From the IMG/VR virus record IMGVR_UViG_3300045008_000161, positions 1 to 26,363 of that record: a stretch of 26,363 bases of DNA, one strand, 5' to 3'. The DNA comes from a virus. The position numbers were made by a program, and so were the translations under genes. The notes below the pieces were generated by a model. The model ran no database searches, was not told where the DNA came from, and saw nothing but the letters and a program-made list of their open reading frames with translations. Shown here one piece after another: positions 13,846-21,126 of this stretch. Numbering within the stretch: the first letter of the stretch is position 1; each line of letters starts with the position of its first letter.

Positions 13846-14892
13846 ATGGGCACGATCCTGTGCGTCCAGGCATCAATGGTCTACGAGTTCAACACGGGTG
13901 CGCCCGTTGCCTTGACTCCGCACCGGACCTTTGTGGACGCCGTGCTCGCGGGTCGGCCCACGCAGGGCAGTTGGTACGCGAAGGGCCTGCCCAATAGATG
14001 GGGATGCGATCCCGCGGCCGTGTCCCAGGTAGTCGCCTACCGCTCCGGGCTCATGAACGGTCCGTTCTCCCTGGATGCGCTCCCCTGTCGCATCACCGGC
14101 GACGGCCGATTCGAGCTCCTGGATGGCCACCACAGGGCAAGCCGCGCCATTGCGGAGGGCTGTGAATGGCTCCAGGTGGACATCCGCGAGGTTTCGCCCA
14201 TGTGGGCCGCCATGGAGCGGGACCTCTGGGCGATCTACGGGGGCGCATCCCTCTACGAGGAAGTCGAGCACCCCTGGTTCGGCGCCTGGCAGCAGCGCCG
14301 CTCCTCTCTGCGGGTGCGAGCGATGCGGGACGGGCTGGAGAGGCTCGGCGTGTCTTGCGGATCGGCCCTGGATCTCGGCGCGTGCACGGGCCGGTTCAGC
14401 AGAGAACTTGTGCGTCTGGGCTTCTCCGCCGTCGACTGTGTTGACCAGGATCTCCATGTGCTGCGCATCGCGGCGCGGCTTGCCGTGGCCTTCGGCCTCT
14501 CTGCTGGCTTCCGCTGGCACTGTGCTGATGCGGCAGAGTGGCTGCGGGCCAATGTGTCCGGGCGATGGAATGCCGTGCTGGTGCTCTCGCTCCTGCATCA
14601 CTGGCTGCGTACTCGGGCCGCCGACATCCGCGACGTGCTCGGGCGGCTCGACGAACAGGCTGACGTGATTGTGCTGGACGTACCCGCGCCCGCCGATGCG
14701 TGGTGTGACGGCGGCCAGGTCAAGCTCGCGGACGCCGGGCCGTTCCTGTGCTCTTGCCTGCCGGGCCGTGCGGCGCTTGAGTGGGGCACGCACGACGGCC
14801 GCAAGATGCTCGCGTTCCAGCGTCCCCGGCAACGCCGCGTTCTGGAAAGGCCAGGGGTTGTGCTCCCCCATCTTGGGTACTCGCGTCCTTGA
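13846..14892 (+). CDS. ParB/SerK-like domain fused to class I SAM methyltransferase
   Basis: A 348-residue two-domain protein. Residues 1-115 have GDGRFELLDGHHRASRAIAEG, with DGHHR at 93-97; this form of the ParB/sulfiredoxin-superfamily motif is known from ATP/ADP-dependent free-serine kinases (SerK, SbnI) and differs from chromosome-partition ParB. A linker with SLYEEVEHPWFGAW (136-149) precedes a SAM-binding SALDLGACTGRFSRELVRLG (173-192), an acidic DQD and LLHHWL. Proteins with this layout occur in polysaccharide clusters as sugar methyltransferases, fitting its place after two glycosyltransferases. Whether the first domain is catalytic is unknown. Its stop overlaps the TTGACA at 14889. 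Confidence 0.75.
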   Translation: MGTILCVQASMVYEFNTGAPVALTPHRTFVDAVLAGRPTQGSWYAKGLPNRWGCDPAAVSQVVAYRSGLMNGPFSLDALPCRITGDGRFELLDGHHRASRAIAEGCEWLQVDIREVSPMWAAMERDLWAIYGGASLYEEVEHPWFGAWQQRRSSLRVRAMRDGLERLGVSCGSALDLGACTGRFSRELVRLGFSAVDCVDQDLHVLRIAARLAVAFGLSAGFRWHCADAAEWLRANVSGRWNAVLVLSLLHHWLRTRAADIRDVLGRLDEQADVIVLDVPAPADAWCDGGQVKLADAGPFLCSCLPGRAALEWGTHDGRKMLAFQRPRQRRVLERPGVVLPHLGYSRP

Positions 14893-14917
14893 CAACGGGT
14901 GGCGCCGCGCGCATCCT
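14889..14917 (+). promoter_or_regulatory. sigma70-like promoter for the head genes
   Basis: TTGACA at 14889-14894 overlaps the preceding stop codon; 17 nt later is CATCCT (14912-14917). About 50 nt of untranslated leader would precede ATG 14970, which has GGGAGAT upstream. The CTTGACAA core is the same as at 10253. The spacing is ideal but the -10 is weak, so this is a candidate only. Confidence 0.42.
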
Positions 14918-14969
14918 TGTGCCGAAGCGCTCGCGGGATCGGGGGCCGGAGCGCGTCGGGAGATAGAAG

Positions 14970-15386
14970 ATGGCCTTCACGACCGAATACGCCCTGAACT
15001 TCTCCGACCCCAACGAAGCGGCGGACTGCCTGCGCAAGCTGCGCACCGGCACCATGCTGCGCGGCATGATCAAGCAGCAGACAGAGGTGCTCCTGGCCGT
15101 GGCGAACGTGGTCACGCTGTCGCGGAGGCCAGCGAGCACGCCCATCGTGTACGTGACCGCTGGCGGCGCAACCGGGCCGTTCACGGTCATCCCGGCGGGC
15201 GTGGCCCCTGCGGCGGGCGAGGTCGCGTGCAATCCCGACGCGCACACGTTGACGTTCAACGCGGCGGATGCCGTCGTGGCGGTCGCGGTGCAGTACAACC
15301 CGCTGCCGTCGCAGGCCGACCACATCGACTCGACGTGGCCGCATGGCGGACGCCTCGAGACCCAGGCGCCGAACGTGGAGCCGTAG
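14970..15386 (+). CDS. small structural-type protein upstream of portal
   Basis: A 138-residue protein from ATG 14970. The N-terminus is a polar helix (NEAADCLRKLRTGTMLRGM); the rest alternates short hydrophobic strands and glycines (STPIVYVTAGGATGPFTVIP, HTLTFNAADAVVAVAVQY), which looks like a small beta-sandwich as in capsid decoration or head-fibre proteins. Its position just before the portal and behind a promoter-like site supports a virion role. No cysteine site or enzyme motif is visible. Family not recognised. Confidence 0.65.
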   Translation: MAFTTEYALNFSDPNEAADCLRKLRTGTMLRGMIKQQTEVLLAVANVVTLSRRPASTPIVYVTAGGATGPFTVIPAGVAPAAGEVACNPDAHTLTFNAADAVVAVAVQYNPLPSQADHIDSTWPHGGRLETQAPNVEP

Positions 15387-15406
15387 CGGGCTGACTCGGA
15401 GGCCCA

Positions 15407-17356
15407 GTGCTGATCCGGGGCAGTTCAGTCGCCGACGCGGCAATCATGCGCGTCGCCTCTTTCCTCGGCCGCGCCTCGACCGACAGCGTGGCCGCGTTCT
15501 TCGACCGCAACCGTCGTTTCGGCGATTCGCCTCGCTTCCGCGACCTGGACCGCGCCGAGGCGTATTTCCGCGGCACGCAGCACGATCAGAAGACGGTCAA
15601 CTGGGACGGCCAGCTATACTACGACCGGGACGTCCGGATGCCATTCGTCCTGTCTGGCGGGGCCGTCTCCACGCCTCTCGACTTGACTCCCTGGTACAAC
15701 CGGCGCCCCTTTGTTCGCTCGCAGCTCTGCCATGCCATCGTGGAGCGCTTCACCGGCTTGCTCTTTGGGGAGACCCGGACGCCGGCGATCCGCGCGACAG
15801 ACGCGAACGGACAGGGATGGCTCGACGCCTGCCTCAAGGCGATGCAATGGTGGCGCGGCTGGTCTAGCGCGCGCGACTACGGCGGCAGCCAGGGCTCTGT
15901 CGTGCCCGGCGTGAAGCTTCGCAAGGGGCGACCGCTGCTCGACGTGTTGAATGCGAAGTGGTGCACGCCGCAGTGGACGGACGGAGATCCCGAGAGCGAG
16001 GAACTGGACAGCCTGGAGGTCCTCTACAAGAGGCCATTCGGGCGATACGAGCAGCAGCGAGACGGGCCAGTGTGGAAGGAGGGCCTGGAGTGGTATCGCC
16101 GCATCATCACGCGCGACGAGGACGTTGCGATGGTGGCTCCCGTCGAGCAGAAGGGAGCGGCATGGACACTGCTCGGGGAGCCCGTGGCGCATGGCCTGGG
16201 GTTCGTACCCTACGTCTGGGTCCGCAACTCCGTCGTCCTTGGCGACCCGCTTGACGGCAAGCCAGACTGCGATCAGCAGTGGGACAATCTCGACGCCATT
16301 GACGCGCTCCTGAGTCAGGCTTTCCGTGGGACGCACTACAACGCGGACCCGACGCTCGTGGTCAAGTCCAAGCGTCCGACTGCCACGGTGCGCACCGGCT
16401 CCTCGACTGCGATCACGCTTGATCCGGGCGATGATGCCTCGCTCCTCGAATTGGCCGGTTCGGGCGGCGAGGCGGCGGCGAAGCGGGCCATCGAGCTGCG
16501 CGACGCGGTGCTGGAGAACACGCACTGCGTCCTGACCATCGAGCCGTCGGGCGGGCGCACGGCGACGGAAGTGGAGCGGCTTCAGTCCGCGATGCTGGAC
16601 CGGGCCGACGAGCTGCGGGCGCAGTATGGCGATGCCATGGAGCGGCTCGCGGAGATGTTCATCCGGCTCTGCCGCAAGGTGGGCTTCGAGGCGCTGGCCG
16701 GCCCAATGGTCGGGCTCACCCCGCCGGCCGACGATGATGTGACGGTGGAGTGGCCTCCGCATGTACAAATGGGCCCGGAACAGAAGCAGGCCGTCATCAC
16801 CATGCACGGCGCGGCCATCGCGGCTGGTCTGGAGTCACGAGAGACGGCCATACGGCAGTGCGCAACGGTGCTCGGTATCCCGGACGTGGACGCAGAGATC
16901 GCGGCAATCAGGCAGCAGGCTGCGGATGAGGCGGATCGATTCGCGGCCTCTGCCGGACTTGGGACGCGGGCTGCGCCCGGCTACGAGGGCGGCGAGCCGC
17001 AGGAGCCCGAAGCGCCGCGCAAAAGGCTCCTGGGCGAGTTTGGCGAGGTCAAGGTCTGGCTTGTGGACGGCGAGGCCGTGCGCAATGCCGAGGCACAGGA
17101 CGCCAAGATTCGCTTCAGCCAGGGCGGCCACGATCTCGTCTACCCAGACATGATCCCGGAGGGCGAGGTCTGGATAGACGACGGCCAGGGAGAGGACACG
17201 ATTCCATTCACCCTTGTGCACGAGTTGACCGAGCGCTCGCTCATGGCCGCTGGCATGGAGTATCAAGCCGCGCATGCCCTGGCCGACGCGGCAGAGGCCA
17301 AGGCCCGCGAGAATCCCGCGGGCGTGGAAGATCTGCTGAAGACCAGCGGGGCGTGA
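15407..17356 (+). CDS. portal protein with C-terminal HExxE-type domain
   Basis: The dodecameric DNA channel at one capsid vertex. The 649-residue protein starts at GTG 15407 after CGGAGG. Residues 1-500 have an SPP1/gp6-like portal layout: DLTPWYNRRPFVRSQLCHAI and RFTGLLFGE near the start, a central stem region with DQQWDNLDAIDALLSQ, DAVLENTHCVLTIEPSGGRT, and a helical ELRAQYGDAMERLAEMFIRL, then LGIPDVDAEIAAIRQQ. An acidic Pro-rich linker (about 525-545) leads to residues 550-640, an unusual extra domain: KVWLVDGEAVRNAE, FSQGGHDLVYPDMIPEGEVWI, and LVHELTERSLMAAGMEY with His605, Glu606, Glu609 and His623. It resembles small stand-alone phage proteins with an H-E-x-x-E-R helix. Usual portals are 400-550 residues. 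Confidence 0.85.
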   Translation: MLIRGSSVADAAIMRVASFLGRASTDSVAAFFDRNRRFGDSPRFRDLDRAEAYFRGTQHDQKTVNWDGQLYYDRDVRMPFVLSGGAVSTPLDLTPWYNRRPFVRSQLCHAIVERFTGLLFGETRTPAIRATDANGQGWLDACLKAMQWWRGWSSARDYGGSQGSVVPGVKLRKGRPLLDVLNAKWCTPQWTDGDPESEELDSLEVLYKRPFGRYEQQRDGPVWKEGLEWYRRIITRDEDVAMVAPVEQKGAAWTLLGEPVAHGLGFVPYVWVRNSVVLGDPLDGKPDCDQQWDNLDAIDALLSQAFRGTHYNADPTLVVKSKRPTATVRTGSSTAITLDPGDDASLLELAGSGGEAAAKRAIELRDAVLENTHCVLTIEPSGGRTATEVERLQSAMLDRADELRAQYGDAMERLAEMFIRLCRKVGFEALAGPMVGLTPPADDDVTVEWPPHVQMGPEQKQAVITMHGAAIAAGLESRETAIRQCATVLGIPDVDAEIAAIRQQAADEADRFAASAGLGTRAAPGYEGGEPQEPEAPRKRLLGEFGEVKVWLVDGEAVRNAEAQDAKIRFSQGGHDLVYPDMIPEGEVWIDDGQGEDTIPFTLVHELTERSLMAAGMEYQAAHALADAAEAKARENPAGVEDLLKTSGA

Positions 17357-17357
17357 C

Positions 17358-18245
17358 GTGGCGCTTGCGGACGTGCTGAAGATCCAGCAGGCGCGTCTCG
17401 ACGCAATGAGCATGTCGGCCAAGCGGGACATGCTGGAGGCCCTGACCCGGGCCCGCGACGAAATCCTCGGTCGCATGCCGCGCACGGCTGGCCGGTATAC
17501 GCTCGATGCCCACTGGACGATGCTCGCCCAGGTCGAGGCGTCCATGGCGCGCCTTTCTCGCGATCTGGGCGGAGTGCTCGGCAAGGCCAAGGAGGACGCG
17601 CTGGATCGTTCGGCCAAGGACGCTTCGGCCAAGGTCAAGGCCATGGCGCAGGAGTTCCGGGGCGCGGAGGACGTGGCGCTGCCCGTGCCAGAGGCTCAGA
17701 AGATCGTGGATCGGCAGACCATACTTCGCGCGGTGGAGGCCGACCGCGCACGACGCGGTGCGGCGATCTACGGACTCCAGACCGTGGGCGATATCGAGCG
17801 GGAACTTGCCACCTCACTGCTGACTGGAGAGAGCACACAGGCCGCCGTTGAGCGATTGCAGCGCGCCAAGGTCTGGCCTGACGCGGCATGGAAGGCGGAG
17901 CGGATCGTGCGCACGGAGATCTCGCACGCCTACAATGCCGGGACTCGCGCGAGCCTCGATGCCGTCGCGGAGACCCGCCCGGACCTCTGGCTCATGTGGC
18001 ACGAGCACGCACAGGGACCGACGTGGGGAGGGCCGAAGAGCAAGCCGTGGCGCGGCCCGGCTCGCCCGCTCGACGACCGCGTAGGCGATGACTCGCTGCG
18101 CCTGCATGGTCAACTCCGGCGGCCTGGGCAGCCATTCACCGATCCCAAGACTGGCCGGCAATACGCGCACCCACCGAACCGCCCGCACGATAGAGCCACG
18201 CTCATCTTGGTGCGCGCGGACAAGACCGGAAGGATCGCGGCGTGA
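17358..18245 (+). CDS. Mu gpF-like / SPP1 gp7-like minor head protein
   Basis: A 295-residue protein from GTG 17358, two bases after the portal stop. ERIVRTEISHAYNAGTRA at residues 181-198 is the hallmark of the Phage_Mu_F / MuF head-morphogenesis domain; it is preceded by long helices (about 5-100) and a spacer GDIERELATSLLTGESTQAAVERL. The C-terminal end (PHDRATLILV) retains the family's final strand, and the expected cysteines and His of the catalytic-looking variants are absent. Such proteins bind the portal or enter the capsid with DNA. The order portal then MuF is typical. The Com-like gene overlaps its stop (GTGA). Confidence 0.9.
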   Translation: MALADVLKIQQARLDAMSMSAKRDMLEALTRARDEILGRMPRTAGRYTLDAHWTMLAQVEASMARLSRDLGGVLGKAKEDALDRSAKDASAKVKAMAQEFRGAEDVALPVPEAQKIVDRQTILRAVEADRARRGAAIYGLQTVGDIERELATSLLTGESTQAAVERLQRAKVWPDAAWKAERIVRTEISHAYNAGTRASLDAVAETRPDLWLMWHEHAQGPTWGGPKSKPWRGPARPLDDRVGDDSLRLHGQLRRPGQPFTDPKTGRQYAHPPNRPHDRATLILVRADKTGRIAA

Positions 18246-18478
18246 GCGACGCACGAAGCGACGCACGATACGAACTGCGTTGTGTCCGCTGCGGCGCGGT
18301 GCTCGCGTTCGCCGTGATGGGCACGATCGTGGCCCACGGCCGCGCGGTCCGGTGTGCCCACGTCGAGATCAAGTGCACGAACAATCGGTGCAAGAACATC
18401 AATCGTTTCGACGTTTTGCCAGCGCCCGACGAGATGCCGCTTGACAACTACGCCGTGCGCGCGGACGATACTGGGTAG
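18242..18478 (+). CDS. Com-like zinc-finger protein
   Basis: A 78-residue protein from GTG 18242, overlapping the MuF-like stop. ELRCVRCGAVLAF and VEIKCTNNRCKNINRF reproduce the layout of Mu Com: a first CxxC (Cys14, Cys17), a variable loop, then an 'IEIKC ... C ... N' half. The second pair is CxxxxC rather than CxxC, still able to hold zinc. Com of phage Mu binds mom mRNA and frees its translation start. No Mom or adenine-modification gene follows here; the next gene is structural, so an RNA-binding regulator of head genes, or a structural small protein, is possible. Confidence 0.7.
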   Translation: MSDARSDARYELRCVRCGAVLAFAVMGTIVAHGRAVRCAHVEIKCTNNRCKNINRFDVLPAPDEMPLDNYAVRADDTG

Positions 18479-18491
18479 ACGCCGCGCGTCT
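18477..18491 (+). terminator. short hairpin after the Com-like gene
   Basis: AGACGC, a CGC loop and GCGTCT form a perfect six-base-pair stem starting at the Com-like stop codon. It is short and lacks a following T run, so it may be an RNA-folding or mRNA-processing element instead of a true terminator. It lies in the 60-nt gap before the next structural gene. Confidence 0.3.
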
Positions 18492-18538
18492 GAAGGCCGA
18501 CGTGCTGAGCCTCTGGGTGTCGATGACCGGAGGCTCGC

Positions 18539-18907
18539 ATGTCCCACCTGCTCGATCTGGATCTCGCGATCAAGACCACGCCGCTCGCGGGCGCAACCTT
18601 TCCCGTGACGAGCCTTTCGTTCGCCTGGGACGCGGAGCAGGTTCTATTCCCCATCGCGCGAGACATCCCGCTCGCCCTGATCGGCGCCGTAAACACCGAC
18701 ATCATGCCCGTGGGCATGACCAAGGTACGCCTGCTGGTCGTCAAGGTGGAGGGCGGCATACTCACGTTCAAGATCACGACCGCCGATGGAGTCGCGCAGG
18801 TCATACCCTGCGACACGGGGCTCCTGCTGTGGTCGATCCAACATCCGATCACGGCGCTGACTGTTTCGGGGACGGGCAACGCCGACGTGCTGGTAGCCGG
18901 GGAGTAA
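18539..18907 (+). CDS. small head or decoration-type protein
   Basis: A 122-residue protein with ATG 18539 and GGAGG six bases upstream. It is rich in hydrophobic beta strands (ATFPVTSLSFAW, PLALIGAVNTDI, KVRLLVVKVEGGILTFKITTA, HPITALTVSGTGNADVLVAG) and ends in a Gly-rich strand, looking like a compact beta-barrel. The position between MuF-like and scaffold/capsid genes suggests a decoration or head-fibre protein. No enzyme motif is visible and no named family was recognised. Two upstream signals, a hairpin and a CTTGACAA element, suggest it may begin a sub-transcript. Confidence 0.68.
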   Translation: MSHLLDLDLAIKTTPLAGATFPVTSLSFAWDAEQVLFPIARDIPLALIGAVNTDIMPVGMTKVRLLVVKVEGGILTFKITTADGVAQVIPCDTGLLLWSIQHPITALTVSGTGNADVLVAGE

Positions 18908-18946
18908 TCGGGGTGCCGCGGGGGCGGCGAAGAGGAGACATCGGGG

Positions 18947-19654
18947 ATGCCAGAAGACACACCGCAGCAGATACCAGAGGGACAGATCGAAAGGCTCGCG
19001 CGGAAGGCCGCGAAGACCATGGCCACGGACATGCTCAACGACATGGCCGAGGACGCAGGGTTCAAGGACTTCGGCGATATGAAGGGCTGGCTCAAGCAGG
19101 CGCGCAAGGCGGGGACTCGCGAGCCGGAGCCGCCGGAACCAGCAGCGGACGTGGCCACGCAGATCAAGGCCGCCGTGGACAAGGCCGTGAAGGAAGTCAC
19201 GGACAGGCTCACGGCCGAGCACAAGACTGCGACGGACAGGCTCACGGCGGACCACGAGAGTGCACAGCAGCGCGCCCGCGCGGAGCGGCTGTTCGTCGAG
19301 GGCGGCGTGAAGCCCGCCGACCTGCCCTACGCCATGTCGCGCTTCGTCGCGCACGTAAAGACGCTCGACGACGCGGCTCTGGAGAAATTCGACGAAGCTG
19401 CTTTCCTCGCGACGCTCAAGACCGAGGCGCCCTACGTGTTCACGGGCGCCCCGGCTCCGGCCACGCCTCCGGCTCCGGTCTCGACCGCGCCGCCAGGTGG
19501 AGGCCCGGCCGCGCCTCCGAGTGGGGGGCCGCAGCCGTTCAACGCGCTCAAGGCGACCAAGGATCAGATCGCAGAGCGCATGAGGCAGATCCGTGCGATG
19601 CCGCACGTTCCGGCACAGGCACCGGCACCACCACCGCCGCCTGCGTCGGCGTAG
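18947..19654 (+). CDS. scaffolding-like protein
   Basis: Capsid scaffolds guide assembly of the prohead and then leave. This 235-residue protein has their usual traits: mostly helical and charged, with residues 70-115 (DVATQIKAAVDKAVKEVTDR, and the near-repeated DRLTAEHKTAT / DRLTADHESAQ) as a coiled coil, followed by a Pro/Ala-rich disordered stretch (165-195) and a basic C-terminal helix (ALKATKDQIAERMRQIR) that could bind the capsid protein. It lies directly before the major capsid gene. ATG 18947 follows GAGGAGA. No sequence motif proves the role. Confidence 0.75.
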   Translation: MPEDTPQQIPEGQIERLARKAAKTMATDMLNDMAEDAGFKDFGDMKGWLKQARKAGTREPEPPEPAADVATQIKAAVDKAVKEVTDRLTAEHKTATDRLTADHESAQQRARAERLFVEGGVKPADLPYAMSRFVAHVKTLDDAALEKFDEAAFLATLKTEAPYVFTGAPAPATPPAPVSTAPPGGGPAAPPSGGPQPFNALKATKDQIAERMRQIRAMPHVPAQAPAPPPPPASA

Positions 19655-19674
19655 CGGCGTGAAAGGGCATCTCG

Positions 19675-21078
19675 ATGTCTGACTACTTCGTCCAGAACCC
19701 GCAGGTGCGGGCCATCATCCAGGAGAACCTACTCGCCAAGCAGTTCCTCGACGCGCTGTTCCCGGAGCTCCTGTTCCGCCAGGAGTTCACGCCGGAGCAG
19801 TGGACCGACAGATCGCAGGAGGGCGTGCGGACGCGTCGCGGGCTCATCCCGCCGAAGATGCTGCGCCTTGCGCCGAAGACCGACCCGCTGCCGAGCACCT
19901 ACGGCTTCGAGCAGTGGCCGGTTCGCATCCAGGAGTATGGCGACCAGATCGGCACCGACATCGTCGTGGCCGGCCTGACGCTCGCCGACCTGCTGATGTC
20001 CGACGCGCAGGCCGTGGGTATGTCTGGCGGCCAGGCGGTCAACCGGCTCGCCAGGACCGCGCTCTACAACGCGGCCGGATACGGCCAGACCGTGACCACG
20101 AGCGTTGGCGCGGGCGTGAACAAGGTCGTGCCCTTCCTGAACGGCTTCTGCCGGGCCTTCGACGCGAACACGCGGCGCTTCCAGCCCGTGAGCGCGGCCA
20201 ACCCGCTGAACGTCTACTTCTGGACGGGCGGCGTGTGGAACGCTCGCCAGGTGATCGCGGCCACGCCGGCAATACCCGGAGACGAGTACGGGCCGGGCAC
20301 GATCACGCTCTCCGTGGCGCTCGCGACGGCGGCGCGCGACCCGGTTCTCGCCGAGTCGGCATCGTACATCGTGCGTTCGGGCGGCGGCGGATTCAGCGTC
20401 GACGTGCTCGGCGCGGCCGACTTGCTCACCCTGGCGACGATCCGCGAGGCTGTGGCTGTTCTGCGTTCGCGCAACGTCGCGCCGTTCGACGACGGATACT
20501 ACCACCTGCACCTGTCTCCGCAGGCCGAGGCCGAGATCTTCGCCGATACGGAGTTCTTGCTCCTGCATCGCGGCCGCGGGATCGACGTGGACGAGAACGA
20601 GCCCTACGCGAAGTTCGTCGTCGCGACGGTCGAGGGCTGCAAGTTCTACCGCAACAACGAAGTCCCGCAGGTGGCCAACGTCTGGCAGGGGACTGGCGTG
20701 TACGGCACGGGCGAGGATTTCTGGGCCGGCGAGCTGACGAACGCGGGTGGCTTCCGCGTGAACCGCACCGTGATCGCTGGCCGCGAGATGGGCATCGAGT
20801 ACTGGAAGGATGCCATCGTGTCCACCGAGGTCGGATTCTCCGGCAAGGTCGGCGAGTGGAACGTGACCAACGACGGCCTGATCGTGATGACCGACCGCAT
20901 CCAGCAGATCATACGGCGGCCCATGGACGTCATGCAGCGCGTGGTGACGACCGCCTGGGCGTTCCACGGCGAGCATGTGGTCGGGACGGACTACCTGACG
21001 CCGGGTCAGCCGGAGCCGACGCTGCCGGCGACGACCTCGAGCGCGTACAAGCGCGTCGTGGTCATCGAGCACGCATAG
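19675..21078 (+). CDS. major capsid protein
   Basis: A 467-residue protein from ATG 19675, 20 nt after the scaffold-like gene. It is the longest balanced-composition structural protein in the head block: AIIQENLLAKQFLDALFPEL at the N-terminus, an RIQEYGDQIGTDIVV strand region as in HK97-fold capsids, a helix AVNRLARTALYNAAG (spine-like), LTLATIREAVAVLRSRNVAPF, YYHLHLSPQAEAEIFADTEF, and a late YGTGEDFWAG segment. Order after scaffold and before neck genes supports the call. No N-terminal processing signal is obvious. A strong hairpin follows the stop, as is common after very highly expressed capsid genes. Confidence 0.88.
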   Translation: MSDYFVQNPQVRAIIQENLLAKQFLDALFPELLFRQEFTPEQWTDRSQEGVRTRRGLIPPKMLRLAPKTDPLPSTYGFEQWPVRIQEYGDQIGTDIVVAGLTLADLLMSDAQAVGMSGGQAVNRLARTALYNAAGYGQTVTTSVGAGVNKVVPFLNGFCRAFDANTRRFQPVSAANPLNVYFWTGGVWNARQVIAATPAIPGDEYGPGTITLSVALATAARDPVLAESASYIVRSGGGGFSVDVLGAADLLTLATIREAVAVLRSRNVAPFDDGYYHLHLSPQAEAEIFADTEFLLLHRGRGIDVDENEPYAKFVVATVEGCKFYRNNEVPQVANVWQGTGVYGTGEDFWAGELTNAGGFRVNRTVIAGREMGIEYWKDAIVSTEVGFSGKVGEWNVTNDGLIVMTDRIQQIIRRPMDVMQRVVTTAWAFHGEHVVGTDYLTPGQPEPTLPATTSSAYKRVVVIEHA

Positions 21079-21080
21079 CT

Positions 21081-21109
21081 GCGCGGGCGGCCACAGGGCC
21101 GCCCCGCGC
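21081..21109 (+). terminator. strong GC hairpin after the capsid gene
   Basis: GGGCGGCC (21085-21092), an ACAG loop and GGCCGCCC (21097-21104) form a perfect eight-base-pair stem, extended by GCGC/GCGC with one bulged base. It begins three bases after the capsid stop. There is no T run, so it may act as a partial terminator or a 3' mRNA stabiliser. It is a sensible point to limit read-through from capsid to neck genes. Confidence 0.6.
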
Positions 21110-21126
21110 TCGCTCTGTGAGGAGCT

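Noticed and set aside
18441-18473. Third TTGACA element considered as a promoter for the 18539 gene
   Set aside because: The only decent -10 candidate (GATACT) is 20-21 nt away, too far for a normal sigma70 promoter, and it lies within the Com-like gene; mentioned only for comparison.
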